This document shows, piece after piece, positions 13,301 through 23,922 of a stretch of DNA of 64,000 nucleotides. The stretch covers positions 41,842,335 to 41,906,334 of the forward strand of contig OY744605.1 in the NCBI GenBank assembly GCA_963556255.1. Reading direction: 5' to 3'. This DNA comes from Allolobophora icterica. Lineage: Eukaryota; Annelida; Clitellata; Crassiclitellata; Lumbricidae. Numbering within the stretch: the first letter of the stretch is position 1; each line of letters begins with the position of its first letter. The position numbers and the translations under genes were made by a program. Below the pieces are notes generated by a model. That model did no database searches. It was not told the DNA's origin and saw only the letters and a list, made by a program, of their open reading frames with translations.

Positions 13301-14490
13301 ATCTTTAACAAGAAAAATTAATTTCATATTTTTAATTAAATTAAATTAAGAGTCAGCAATGATAGTGTTTTTCAGAACACAATTAAACTTTCATCGCCAG
13401 ATGCAAGGACACAAAGGTGCATTCACACAAAGGTAAAATCTGGAAGAGTGACTTTTCACATGTAAAATCATGTCACATAAACTAAAAACCACTATCATAA
13501 GTTTAAACTGCCTACTGATGCTGAGGAAGCTGTCGACAGGAGGTATTTAATGCAAGAGCAATTATCTAACACTCTCGTACTTGATTCGGCCACGGTCATT
13601 TTAGAGAATGTTTACAGAAATTCCGCTTAACATAAAAGCATGGTTTTACATAAAACACTGCAGATTTATTATGTATGTGAAATGTCAAGTTCGAAGGCAG
13701 GAATGTAAACAATTAAGTCAGCTAACACCCATGTACCCAACTCAGGGCCGCATTAAGGCTAGTGCGAGTCCGAATGCTGTGATTACCTATATAGCCATCA
13801 GCGCGGGGCCCAATTACAAGTATAATAAAAATATTTTTAATGCAGGCCCCTCAAAACTGCGGGCCCAGGTGCTTAGTACCCCCCTTAATGCGGGGCTGAC
13901 CCAACTACTGCTTAACCTGAGGAGCACAAATGACTACCTACTACAGTATATTCAGTACCTGGATAAAAAGGGGCTCAGGCACCTAATGGCAGGCATTATT
14001 GCACATCATTCCACTCACCATACGGTTCTTGTGTCTTATGCTAACCGGCCGGACTGGCATTCCAGGAATAAAAGCCCCTATCAAAAGCCCAGAATTAATA
14101 TTAGTACAGTAAAGGTAATCACAAATTATAATACAGCACCACATAACTAGTATTTTGCAACAATCAAAAGATGGCATTACATAACCAAAGAAGATTCTAA
14201 ATTCAAATGCAAAATACAAAGAGAACAGGATTAAAATAGAAATATGTACAAACTGCAAAAGTTATTGATCAGTAAAAGAAAGTTCAGCAACATTTGTCAG
14301 GATACATGCACATTCATTTAATACATGGTAGAGACATGCGGCCCAAGGCTACCGACTTAACTCTCTGTCTCTTCTCTCTCTCTCTCTCTCTCTCTGTCTG
14401 TCTCTGTCTGTCTCTGTCTCTCTGTCTCTTTGTCTGTCTGTCTGTCTCTCTCTGTCTCTCTCTGTCTCTCTCTGTCTCTCTGTCTCTCTG

Positions 14491-14563
<73 letters not shown>

Positions 14564-17500
14564 TACACATTTATTTGTATGCTCAAGGCTGAGCATAGGT
14601 CAGTTGGTAAAATTTAATACATTGTGAATTTTAATCTATATTTCTTAATGAAATCTCTGCTCAGTTGCCAGCGAGTGAAATGAATGTAACACTTGCATAA
14701 TATGACAACATTTAGGGTTCTTTATTATATATAGCCCTGGCAAGAGTTTTGAATCATTTGTAGTTTCTGCAGATTTCTCTTAGTGATACCAATGAAAAAT
14801 GAGTTATAGTAGGTAAGTCTGCAAGAAACTAATGCATTGACAAGTGGGACTGAAAAAATTCAGAGCAGAAGAGATCTAATTATATGAATATCCCATATGT
14901 GAAACTGAGCTGATCTACACAATAAACAATCAATAACCGAACAGTAACTCACTAAGTAAAAGTACGACAGTGCTGGATGACCTTAACATTGATGCATCTG
15001 AACAGCTCTGGTCTATTGCACTTAATGACCTTGCCTGTAGCTCCTGAAAAGTAGACAGCAGACGAACTCACCTGGTTTGAAAGCAATGAGGCATTTTCCA
15101 TTGCTACAGGTTCCTTCAGGGAAGATGACAATTTCTGGCCAGGTACTTGATGATGTTGCCCTTCTCTTCAGCTCAGCAATCGTCTTCTGGCGCGAAGTCT
15201 GATCCTCGCGTATCACATACACAGGTTGAGTAAACTTAACGATCGCTGCAACACACAAAACATATTCTTATATTATTGCTGTTGTTTATTATTACATTGT
15301 ATTGCTAAGTTTCTAACTTAGGGGCCGTCCATATATTACGTACGCAGAGGGGGGGAGGGGGGTCGGATTTTGGCGATTTTGCGGACGGGTGCGGACGGGG
15401 GGGGAGAGGGGGTCAAAATGTGTACGTACGCAAAATAAATGTCTAATTATGACGTCAACATTAGCCTATTTATAACTCTGTATTGTCCTATAGTCGTCCG
15501 ATGGCATTTTATTACATTATATAAAAGCCATGTGCAGTTATTCTCTGCTGTGAACGAGACACCTATAATTTGACTATATTGGCCCTCACTCATCCTTCAA
15601 TCTGGCCTAAAGTGCAGAGAGACACTTTCTGCGGCTGGTCTTCTGGGGGGGGGGTATGCATCAAGCGTACGTATGCAGGGGGGGTGGGGAAGAAAGTACG
15701 CTTGCGGACAGGGGGGAGGGGTCCAATTTTCCCGAATTTTTGCGTACGTAATATATGGACGGCCCCTTACCTTACTTTTCAACATGTCGACCAGGGTAAT
15801 AACTTTCTCTAAAAGGACTTTAACTACAAGTGCATACTAAATGTATGGAAAATTTAATTCCTCTCGTTGTTAAAGGGTTAACAATAGTTCATTTACCATT
15901 ATATATGTCATTTCACAAAATTTACAGCATTAAAACATTGTACTTCTCATAATATATAAGTAGTTTATTTACGATAATTACAAAACTTGTTTTATCTGTT
16001 TAACAACATTGGAATAGACCTGATTTGTGAAGTTGATTGTCATGGAAGATGAAACAGGATGACCTGACAGAAATTTGGCTAACTCATGTTACCACTGTGC
16101 TCAACACTATCATCAACAGTCTTAAGAGTTAGAAAAACATTAATTTTTCCTAATCTCCTGAGAAATAACTATGGCAGGGACTTGGATTCTAAAAATAGTT
16201 CACCTTTAGAATATGACTTCATAATAATGCATCTTGCTTAGTGATGTAGCTTTTCCGGAAAAATATTTTGCGGGAAATTTTCCAGAAATTTTCCGGAAAT
16301 TTTCCATAGATCCGGAAAAATACATTTAACTCATAATGTCCAATTTTCCGCATCAGAAATTTCCGCATTATTATTATTTCCGCATGTTTATTATAAGACA
16401 ACACTAGAAAATTTCTGTTTTTTTTAAGTTATATTATTTACAGTATTTCTGTCAATGTAGGCAACATTCACCTTGAAAGAATTAAAATAAACATTAAACC
16501 CTACATTAGTGTTTCAGACTAGAGTAGCCTAGTTCAAACTAGTAGCCTGTATGTTTGCAGTCTGCTCTGTTGCAGGAAATGTTTAAAAGAATTAAAATAA
16601 ACATGAAACAATCTACCAATTGCTGTTTTTTCTCATATTTTCATAACTAAAAAGTATTAAGGAGACTAAATCATAAAAAATATTTTCTCTAAATTAACAG
16701 TCAAGTTTAATTGCAATTAATTCTTAAATGTATTGTCGTTGTTGAATGTTGAGCTTGTGAACACTGAATAGTAAGCACTAACAATGCTATCTATTGAATA
16801 AACATACAAGTTATATCTACATAAGATAGCTTAGAGTGAGTGATGTTTAAACATTATGATGAATTTAAATTCTTATTCAGTAATATTATACTGATGGAAA
16901 AATATGGAAAATTTTCCGGAAAAATACACCGGAAATTTTCCTGAAAAATATGAAATTTTCCGGACAATTTCTCCGCCTCACAACACTAATCTTGCTGTAC
17001 AGTTGTGCTTGATATTCCTTCAAAATATAGCACTGTATGCAGGGTCTTGCATACTGCTACAACATGCAATGGTTACAGTGGTTTGGGTGATCACTGGGAA
17101 CCCCAAAGAAGAGTTTTATTGGAACACATGCGCTACCAGGGTTCTGTTGCATTGTGAGCAGTGGGAACGCAAGCAAAGAATTTCGAGAGCAGTGGGAACA
17201 CCGTTCCCAAAGTTCCCACCCACTTTAAAAGCTGACAAGTATTTCTCAGATTTATGTTTTAACACTTTAATCAGCATGTACTAAAAGCTACTGGGAAAAC
17301 AATGCAGCTCATCATCAAAGTGTTAACATATTTAGAACCCTGCAATTAAACCTATTAAAATTACTTAAAATTTACAATGTTTTAAAATGACGTGCAATTT
17401 ATCCACATCTAAATGCTTCAAAATAACCCAAAACCATGGTCCACCTCTTGCCTTTGGGAGGTTCTTGAAAGGAGTTATAAAAGTATTCTGGTGCATATTA

Positions 17501-17818
17501 ACATTAAGATAAGAAATCCAACTTTAGCAGTAAAATGTCAATATGCCAAGTGCTACAATATATAACAGCCGAAGCATCTAACCTCCGAGAAATGGCAAGT
17601 TGTCATTTTCGATTCTACTAACACCGGTTGGAAAATCATCACAGGCAAAAAGTATTACAGCATCGTAGAAAGTTGTATGTGGAGCAGCAACAACAATTGC
17701 AGCCTTAGTTTGATGATCTCCAGCTGCAACATTTGTATGATCAATAATACGAATCTTATGATAACCACAAGAAAACAAGACACCTCGAATCAAAGCTCGC
17801 ACCACAATGGATAATTTT
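7306..17818 (-). CDS. LPCAT2-like: LPCAT1/2-type lysophosphatidylcholine acyltransferase with EF-hands (gene B, 5' part missing)
   Basis: Transfers an acyl group from acyl-CoA to lysophosphatidylcholine (Lands cycle; the LPCAT2 family also makes platelet-activating factor) at ER membranes. Eleven minus-strand exons all join in phase: 17818-17583, 15245-15072, 14077-14019, 13265-13231, 12891-12837, 12540-12458, 11905-11780, 11258-11108, 9338-9240, 8773-8632 and 7439-7306 (stop TGA), giving about 430 residues. Visible motifs are motif I APHTTFYD (HX4D catalytic pair), IFPEGTCSNGKCL (EGTC motif), and FIPGMPVRPV. There are three EF-hand loops: DRNCSGTIDFRE (canonical), DHGSKGYITEPE (Gly at position 3 and Lys at 5, probably weak) and DSSGDGKISYAE (canonical). 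The C-terminus KKTY fits the KKXX retrieval signal of vertebrate LPCATs. The first exon found begins mid-codon, so about 100 N-terminal residues, including the membrane segment expected in this family, are not located. EF-hands favour LPCAT2 over an EF-less acyltransferase; LPCAT1 versus LPCAT2 orthology is not settled. Confidence 0.93.
7516..7593 (-). mobile_element. Truncated relic of the TAGGGACCTGCGAA hAT-like family
   Basis: Read on the minus strand, this roughly 78-bp stretch begins TAGGGATCTGCAAGGC and continues with TATTCGATTCGAAAA. It aligns with the first 80 bp of the full element at 55851-56717. Only the terminal part survives, inside the last LPCAT intron. Confidence 0.7.
7785..7965 (-). 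repeat. Decayed tRNA-derived SINE
   Basis: On the minus strand a tRNA-like head with a weak A box (GCCAATTGGGCAGAG) is followed by a B box, GGTTCGAGCC. Next comes a body with CTTCACAATTGCTTGG and a 3' side ending in an ATAATAATA tract. The layout matches the better-preserved SINE at 54178-54411, but divergence is high. It lies in the final LPCAT intron and is not a functional tRNA gene. Confidence 0.55.
8085..8485. repeat. Imperfect roughly 35-bp minisatellite, TTCTATAAAGGCTTATAAA
   Basis: About ten diverged units built on TCTCAAGAGGTTC and TATAAAGGCTTATAAA fill this part of the last LPCAT intron. Unit length varies because of small indels. No coding potential. Confidence 0.8.
9339..11107. 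other. LPCAT intron with an untyped repeat near 10.14-10.36 kb
   Basis: Non-coding DNA between two EF-hand exons. At about 10140-10365 the plus strand ends in AATAAAAAGATTTGATTGATTGAT, which resembles a LINE 3' end with a short TTGA tail. At 10430-10540 a patch repeats the motif TTCCGGAT. Neither could be assigned to a family. Confidence 0.3.
13743..13898. mobile_element. hAT-like MITE, CAGGGCCGCATTAAGG ends
   Basis: A 156-bp element. The 5' end is CAGGGCCGCATTAAGG and the reverse-complemented 3' end is CAGCCCCGCATTAAGG. It is flanked by a perfect 8-bp duplication, ACCCAACT (13735-13742 and 13899-13906). It lies in an LPCAT intron and interrupts no exon. The open frame at 13608-14150 runs through it and is not a gene. 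Confidence 0.9.
14371..14557. repeat. (CT)n / (TCTG)n microsatellite
   Basis: About 190 bp of CT repeats interspersed with CTGT units. It generates the (RE)n, (SL)n and (CLSVS)n open frames on both strands. Confidence 0.97.
15321..15766. mobile_element. MITE with GGGGCCGTCC ends and TTA target duplication
   Basis: A 446-bp element bounded by near-perfect inverted repeats beginning GGGGCCGTCCATATATTACG, each followed outward by TTA (15318-15320 and 15767-15769). A 3-bp TWA-type duplication is typical of PIF/Harbinger. The GGGGCCGTCC terminus is also reminiscent of related IS5-like families, so superfamily assignment is tentative. The interior has long G tracts and no transposase. It lies in the intron between two LPCAT acyltransferase exons. 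Confidence 0.85.
16239..16988. mobile_element. hAT-like element, TAGTGATGTAG / TAGTGTTGTGA ends
   Basis: A 750-bp element. The left end is TAGTGATGTAG and the reverse-complemented right end is TAGTGTTGTGA. It is flanked by a perfect 8-bp duplication, ATCTTGCT (16231-16238 and 16989-16996). Both subterminal regions are packed with the motif TTTTCCGGAAA in both orientations, resembling the multiple transposase-binding sites of hAT elements. The middle is AT-rich with no transposase. Confidence 0.88.
17073..17228. mobile_element. Non-autonomous element bounded by TTAA (copy 1)
   Basis: Starts TTAC|AGTGGTTTGGGTGA and ends CCCACCCACT|TTAA. The interior shares GAGCAGTGGGAACGCAAGCAAA and ATTTCGAGAGCAGTGGGAAC blocks with the inverted copy at 21877-22084. 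TTAA targets are characteristic of piggyBac, but the termini are not classic piggyBac ends. Confidence 0.55.
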
Positions 17819-17954
17819 CTGAAAAAGACAACCAGCAACAATTTTATATTTCAAAGCCACAACCATTATCATTATTATTATTACGAACATAATCACACAA
17901 ATAAAAAATTTTCAGTATAGAAACTGAACTACAGGAAATCTACTACATATTTCC

Positions 17955-18330
17955 ATTGTATTGTATTGTATTGTATTGTATTCGGATATTTATAAAGCAC
18001 TTCTAGTGGGGCGGACCATTCAGAAGCGCTCATATAGGTAAGCCACAAAGTATCAAAATCCCATAAAAGTCTTCCAAGTACCAATGCTCTAGAAGAATCA
18101 AACTATTGGCAGCCAAGGCTTGTGAAAGTACATGGTTTTGCACAATATAATTTCTGAATTCCAATGTGCAATGATGTGACTGAATGCAGATGTCAAGCTT
18201 AAAAACTCACATTACGGCTGAGACTTACTCTATTTACAGGAACAAAGTACTAGTGACTCATAAAATTTCCACAACTACACTTTCCAATTCAAGTGACTGC
18301 TGTTACTGTCAAGCGGCTATGTGTCACATG
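17955..18330 (-). repeat. LINE 3'-end relic with (TACAA)n tail
   Basis: On the minus strand the sequence leads into GAGCGCTTCTGAATGG, then GTGCTTTATAAATATCCG, and ends in repeated AATACAATACAATACA. This is a diverged version of the GCGCTATATAAAT tail used by other LINE and SINE copies in the window. Confidence 0.5.
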
Positions 18331-18543
18331 GACTCCATCAATACAAAACTCCGTAAAGTGTAACAAACATTGCCCTAGATGGCCATTGAAATCAAAATGG
18401 CTAGAGACGCTTGTCAAAGAAAATGCAGAGCAGAATAGAGCTGGTCCTCAGTCCTGAATACAAAAGGCCATCTGAAATACAAAGACCTCTGCTGGCAGGT
18501 CAGAAACAGCAGGGCCACTAAAATCAACCAAAGCAGAACTATC

Positions 18544-19524
18544 CAGTCTTGTTGTCAAGACCTCAAACCTCAAGACCAAGACCAAGGCCAACGTTTTGAA
18601 TCTCAAAGCAAAACAACTCTAAATGCAGACTGCAGAGAATTCCGTATTCGTATTTACAAAAGTCCTTCATGCAAAATGTTACTCCAAATACCTGTTGCAT
18701 TTTATAAAAATCAATTCGCTCAGAATTTTCTTACCAAGACGAGCCCTGTGGGGCCTCATAAAAATTCCACCATGTGAAAAAATATGTTAGTATAATACAG
18801 GTGCTGAAGTCAAATACGTTCGTATAATACAGGTGCTGAAGTCGCTGGCACACACAGCAGCTGTTGAAGCACTGGATGTAAATGTACAAATTGTGAGCAG
18901 GCCCTTAGCCAGAAATACAAAGTAGCCCGTTCAAAAGCATTCGAAGTCATGACCGCCCGACGCCGTGAGCATACTAAGTCGCGACCACCCGAAGTCCCGC
19001 CGCTGTACAAGTCCGACTGCAGTGCCTCTATGCTGTTTACAGAGCCTAACATCAACCCCTGCTCCTTACAGAACTGTCATCTGAACACTTGCAGTGGCAC
19101 TAGAGAAGACGCTGGATGGTGCTGGAGGAGAATCATGCGCAATTTATGCCCGTCCAATATAAGTTTCACCCGTCATTTGGATGGGTGGCTGGCTAAGGGT
19201 CTGATCGTGAGTCTTTTTTAATATGCTCCCATGGTTTATCAGACCGTCTGGCTTCTGTAACAAATCTTGGCAGGGCTTCCAGAAACATCGTAACAGTTAA
19301 GCCTTATTCACACTATGCAAATACTAAAGCAATTGTATTAGCAATTATTTGATAAATTTTGAAATTCTTGCATTTTGTTAAGCGACTGCTAATATTGACA
19401 GTCGAGTCTTGGTCTTGCAAGACCAAGACCAAGACTTTGAACCTCAAGACCAAGACCAAGACTTTTAAAAACAAACTCGAGTGCACTCGACACCAAGAAC
19501 TTGGTCTCGAGGATGACAAGACTG
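18544..19524 (-). mobile_element. hAT-like element with CAAGAC hexamer arrays (copy 1)
   Basis: A 981-bp element starting CAGTCTTGTTGTCAAGACC and ending GGATGACAAGACTG, with a perfect 8-bp duplication GAACTATC (18536-18543 and 19525-19532). Both subterminal regions hold tandem CAAGAC/GTCTTG hexamers. On the minus strand the middle encodes a broken hAT transposase C-terminus: LLCVPATSAPV, then after a short duplication FSHGGIFMRPHRARLG. That pattern matches the hAT dimerisation region (family knowledge). It is not functional. Confidence 0.9.
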
Positions 19525-19743
19525 GAACTATCTAGAGCACTACTTACACCAGCTCATGGGTCACCATTTTCTTGTCTTCATCATCAGCAACGTCATCTAG
19601 ATTTCATCAGTCAGTCATCTATTGTCTCCTTCTCCTCTCCTGCTTATTTTGTTTTTCCTCATCACAATGTTCCTGGTGGTTAGGCTGTAGAATAATAATA
19701 AATCACTTAAACTTAAATAAATGAATGCTTTGGGGGCACTGAC

Positions 19744-19883
19744 CTCCTCCATCCACTCATTGGTTTCTCCTGGTGATGGCTCACTCCATACATGGCGATT
19801 GAAGTCGTGATCCACATCAGTAGCAGACAGAACAGCAACATGATCACTCGGATCGGAAAGACTGTCACTGACATCACTGCAAG
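19744..19883 (-). CDS. Candidate coding exon of uncertain gene (possibly an upstream LPCAT exon)
   Basis: An open minus-strand segment lies between acceptor-like TTGACAG or CTTGCAG and a good donor, GGAG|GTCAGT. It encodes about 45 residues, including DPSDHVAVLSATDVDHDF and GETNEWMEE. It ends in phase 0. The first LPCAT exon found downstream needs two bases carried over, so at least one unseen exon would have to lie between them. The peptide is acidic and has no membrane segment. It may be LPCAT N-terminal sequence or part of another gene. Confidence 0.35.
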
Positions 19884-20708
19884 CTGTCAATAACCAAATA
19901 ATAACCTCTCGACATCAGCGGTTTGTTGTTCAATATATAACTGTACATGTAAGTATTCACTCACCAGATATTCATATAGCACCTCTCACAAAGTTCTCAA
20001 TGGTGCTGAATACCTTGGCCTTTAATTTCCTGAACAAAGACTAATCTGAACTAAATTCTTCACCATTACTTACCCCGGTAAGCATGTCTGCACTTAAACA
20101 AAGTTTTGTACACAGATGTACAAAAACAGTGTGTAAACCTAACTGAAGTGTGATTGCAAGTGTAATTGAATGCAATCACCAAAGTTTTTCAGCTAAGGGG
20201 ATGATCAGTTTATCCACCGGTACTTACTACTTAGTGAAATAAAATTTACATAAGATAGATTATTTAGCCAAGATCCAGACAGGTCAAGCCACCACAGCCA
20301 GACTATTACACAAAGAATTACCTAATGTTACCCTACTTCAATGGGTGCACAGTTCTAAGCGTATTCCTGAAACCCTAATCCCCAAAGCAGAATTTCCCCA
20401 AAATCTACTTTCTAAGTGAAAACAAAAATATTTGCACAAATCTAACTTTTCTGTATATTTTTGAATTTATACTATTCAGGATATAGGCCGACTAGCTACA
20501 CTAGTTTTCAGGATTTGAATCCTTGGTAGAAAAATTGTTTTCGGGAATTCAGTCATAGTTAAATTTTCACCACTTTCTGGGAATGTCCATGAATAACGTC
20601 ACACTATTTTGGCACAAAATAGACCCCACCCCTTCTCGTCACATTTCATATGAACTTCTATATAAAGCACGAAGTTCATGCATAGCGTTATGGGTCTACT
20701 CGCTCATC

Positions 20709-21152
20709 CAGAGGCGCGTTCACACGTAGGCGCACTAGGCACACGCCTAGGGCCCCCAAATCTTGGAGGGCCTCCAAACGATGGAAACTATTTTTCCAAT
20801 TATAGAATTATCCAATACAATTTGTGATAAATTTATGGGGACAATTTAAGAGCTCAATTTATCCAAGAAGTAAAAATGACCACATATTTCGCATTGATTG
20901 TTGATTCAACATCAGATGTCAGTTTTTACTAAGTCATTAAATCAAATAAGTTCACATTCCTTGAAAAGTTTCTATAACTAATCGTAGTTACAGTGTCAAT
21001 AACACTCACAAAAACGGTTTGAGGTTCAACTTTGTGGATTTTCGCACATGATAGGTTAAACATCACCAGAGTCTGACTCTCAGTCTACAAGTTCAGAAGG
21101 GCCAAAAAAAATGTTCGCGCCTATGGTTCCGTTTTCTGTAAACGCGCCTCTG
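20709..21152. mobile_element. hAT-like element, CAGAGGCGCGTT ends, with transposase fragment
   Basis: A 444-bp element with perfect 12-bp inverted termini CAGAGGCGCGTT / AACGCGCCTCTG and a perfect 8-bp duplication CGCTCATC (20701-20708 and 21153-21160). The plus strand at about 20875-20935 reads FALIVDSTSDVS. This resembles the catalytic-core region of ZMYM/TTF-type hAT transposases (family knowledge). It looks like an internally deleted derivative of an autonomous element. Confidence 0.9.
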
Positions 21153-21876
21153 CGCTCATCGTCATATCTTTCTCTTTCACGCCCTTCAGTCTCCTCCTCT
21201 CTGAAAATCTGCAATCGTTCCTTAGTCTATGCTGCTCTGGAATGATCTCCCAAAAGATCTTCCCACTAAATGTGTTGAATTTAACGCATTTTCGCGCTAT
21301 ATGTTATGTCCGTACAAGCCTCGTGTCACACTCGTGACAAGAATTTCAGCCATATAAATATTTACCTGTATTTTATCCCATATCGATAATTTTACTCGGT
21401 GAAAGAAAGGGTTGGGAAGTCCGGATTCGCTCAAAGAATCGCATCTGTATACTTTATTATTACTCATTTTAGTAGAAAAGGATAAAATCCAACTCTCAAG
21501 GTCTCGAAGCTGCCCTTTCAGTATGCTGATTGAATATTCACGATCAGCCTGGATTATACATCACTTCTAGCGCATGCGGTTCCTGCCCAGCCAGTTAAGT
21601 TGTCATCATCAATGAGATGCGTTTGGCCTATGATAGACTCTCTACGTTCAGCCGAAGAATAGGCCCACTGCCCTACTGGGTCGGTCCTTTGGCTTTAAAG
21701 TCTGAGAAGTTGGAACATCAGCACGTTTCGGTTTGCTGCTGTAGCCGTTGTTGCTGCCACGTGATAGGGATTCCTTGTAGATTTCGGTTCGCTGGTTCGG
21801 GCTTTTGTGAATGAGCTGCTTCCCGCGACTTCGCTTTTAGACGCTGTAGACATTTTAAGATTACGACAGAGGTTAA

Positions 21877-22084
21877 AGTGGAGTGGGAACGGTGGAAACG
21901 GCGTTCCCACTGCTCTCGAAATTATTTGCTTGCGTTCCCACTGCTCACGCATGCGTTCCAATGAAACTACTTTGTAAATGTAAATGTAAATCTCCGAAAT
22001 TTCTCAGCGCCACACAAAAGCCACGTCAGGGAGACCAGCTTATTCACCGGCACTTTGGCGTTCCCACTGCTCACCCAAACCACT
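21877..22084. mobile_element. Non-autonomous element bounded by TTAA (copy 2)
   Basis: Bounded by TTAA at 21873-21876 and 22085-22088. Internal ends are AGTGGAGTGGGAACGG and, reverse-complemented, AGTGGTTTGGGTGAGCAG. It is inverted relative to the copy at 17073-17228 and shares GCAGTGGGAACGC blocks with it. The TTAA flanks suggest a piggyBac-type target, without proof. Confidence 0.6.
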
Positions 22085-22199
22085 TTAACCACTGGATTAC
22101 GATTAGGCCTACGATTCCTCGGTCTGACCGGAGTGCCTTCATTTATTGAGTAGTTTAGCCACTGATAGGGCCTACTGTTTTTAAATGTATACATCAAAT

Positions 22200-23108
22200 C
22201 AGTCTTGTTGTCATCGAGACCAAGGTCTTGGTCTCGAGTGCACTCGAGTTCGTTTTTAAAAGTCTTGGTCTTGGTCTTGGTCTTGAGACCAAAAGTCTTG
22301 GTCTTGGTCTTGGTCTTGAGGTTCAAGGTCTTGGTCTTGGTCTTGAGGTTCAAAGTCTTGGTCTTGGTCTCGCAAGACCAAGACCAAGACCGGCTGTCAA
22401 TATGAACAGCTATTTAACAGAACTCACGAATTCTGTATTAAGCCTGCTTGCATCATACGACCAATATCTATGGATGGATACATGTCTTGTTGGTCAGGAA
22501 AACCCACTGGCAGCAGGAACAGTTCTTCTGTAAACCATGGGAAGATTTAAAAAGGACTCACTATCTGTACATTTACACCCAGTGCTTGAAAAGCTACTGT
22601 GTGTGTCGGCGACTTCAGCACCTGCAGAACGTATTTTTTCACATGGCGGAATTTTTATGAGGCCCACCAGGCACGTCTTGGTCAGAAAATTCTGAACGAA
22701 TTGGTTTTTTATAAAATACAAAAGGCATTTGGAATAATAGTTTGCATGAAGGACTTTTGAATACAAATTCCATTTCTCTGCAGTTTGCATTTAAAGTTAA
22801 TTTGCTTGAATAAAATAAAAGACTCATGTTTTCATTAAAATAGCGAATATTCCGACTTGACAATTTTTAGAAGTCTTGACCTGATTGCGATTTTTTGGGT
22901 CTTGGTCTTGATCTTGGTCTCGAGGTTCAAGGTCTTGGTCTTGGTCTTGGTCTCGAGGTTCAAAGTCTTGGTCTTGGTCTTGAGGTTTAAGGTCTTGGTC
23001 TTGGTCTTGGTCTTGAGGTTCAAGGTCTTGGTCTTGGTCTTGGTCTTGAGGTTCAAGGTCTTGGTCTTGGTCTTGGTCTTGAGGTTTAAGGTCTTGACAA
23101 CAAGACTG
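22200..23108 (+). mobile_element. hAT-like element with CAAGAC/GTCTTG hexamer arrays (copy 2)
   Basis: A 909-bp element with CAGTCTTGTTGTC and GACAACAAGACTG termini and a perfect 8-bp duplication CATCAAAT (22192-22199 and 23109-23116). It is inverted relative to copies 1 and 3. Long (GGTCTT)n arrays occupy about 22250-22390 and 22895-23095. The plus strand at about 22550-22690 keeps the most readable transposase C-terminus of the three: LLCVSATSAPAERIFSHGG followed by IFMRPTR. Frames are broken, so it cannot make transposase. Confidence 0.92.
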
Positions 23109-23116
23109 CATCAAAT

Positions 23117-23395
23117 CAAATCAGTCTTTATTGTTCCTTGAACAGTGCACGTATCATCATAATAATATGTGAAATATTAAAGCAATGATGTTAATACATT
23201 CATTCATTTGATATACATAAACGTTTGAGAACAACATTAGAACCTTCGCTGTTATACTTTCTAAATAGTGAGTTAATACTGTATGTTAAGCACTATGACT
23301 GAATTAGCACATTTTGCACTGGACCGGGAACAAGGGCGACCCAAAAGGGGCGTAAGCCCCGCTATATTAGGGTAACCCACATTCCATCTACATAC
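23117..23395 (-). repeat. LINE 3'-end relic with TAGCGGGGCTTACGCC motif
   Basis: On the minus strand the sequence carries ATATAGCGGGGCTTACGCCC followed by TTTTGGGTCGCCC, then AT-rich sequence ending AATAAAGACTGATTTGATTTGA. The same order (TAGCGGGACTTGTCCCTTTG to a short-repeat tail) recurs at 58165-58320. It marks a second LINE 3' UTR family. Confidence 0.6.
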
Positions 23396-23922
23396 ATACT
23401 TTATAGTAGAGACTTCGGCATTGTATGGATTTCGCAGAATTTAACGGGATATTCCTTAGTACATGTATAATTGTCTTCCTTGCCCCTCGATCTATGTTAT
23501 ACTTATCCCCATAATTCTTGCAAAGCCGCCTGGTTAACCGGAATGAACCGGTTAGTGGTTACTGATTGAAGTCGCGGTGTGATTTGCCTTTTGACTGGTG
23601 TCCGATTTCTCGTCTCTGGAGTCGGTGCGGCCGAGGGGGAGTGGATGGAGATCCTCGCGAGTCACTCGCCCGTATCATCCCTGGGTTGGCTATTCAATCG
23701 AGTTCTGAGGGGTGGGCTGCACTGGGCTCCGTGTGACGTAACTTTTCACGATAAATTTTATTATCTTCTGCCGTTCTTCAATCCCTCCGGAGTGCTAGTG
23801 GTCTCTTAAGCGTCTGCGTCTGTCACGGGTAAGTCCGGGGACGAAGCCATGACCCTCAAGAGCGATGACGACGGTCGTAGACTGGCTACGTCATCACGAT
23901 TCCAGCGTGTTGGCGATGGCGG

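Noticed and set aside
13608..14150. 180-codon plus-strand open frame
   Set aside because: It spans a hAT-like MITE and is antisense to an LPCAT exon (14019-14077).
14294..14627. Open frames of (RE)n, (SL)n and (CLSVS)n
   Set aside because: Shadows of the (CT)n microsatellite.
21695..21961. Minus-strand ATG frame (MSTASKSEVAGSSSF...) as a first LPCAT exon
   Set aside because: It overlaps repeated sequence also seen near 1.83 kb, has no good donor before its stop, and does not reach a membrane segment.
22824..23141. (QDQDQDL)n and (VLVLVLRFK)n open frames
   Set aside because: Shadows of GTCTTG hexamer arrays inside a hAT-like element.
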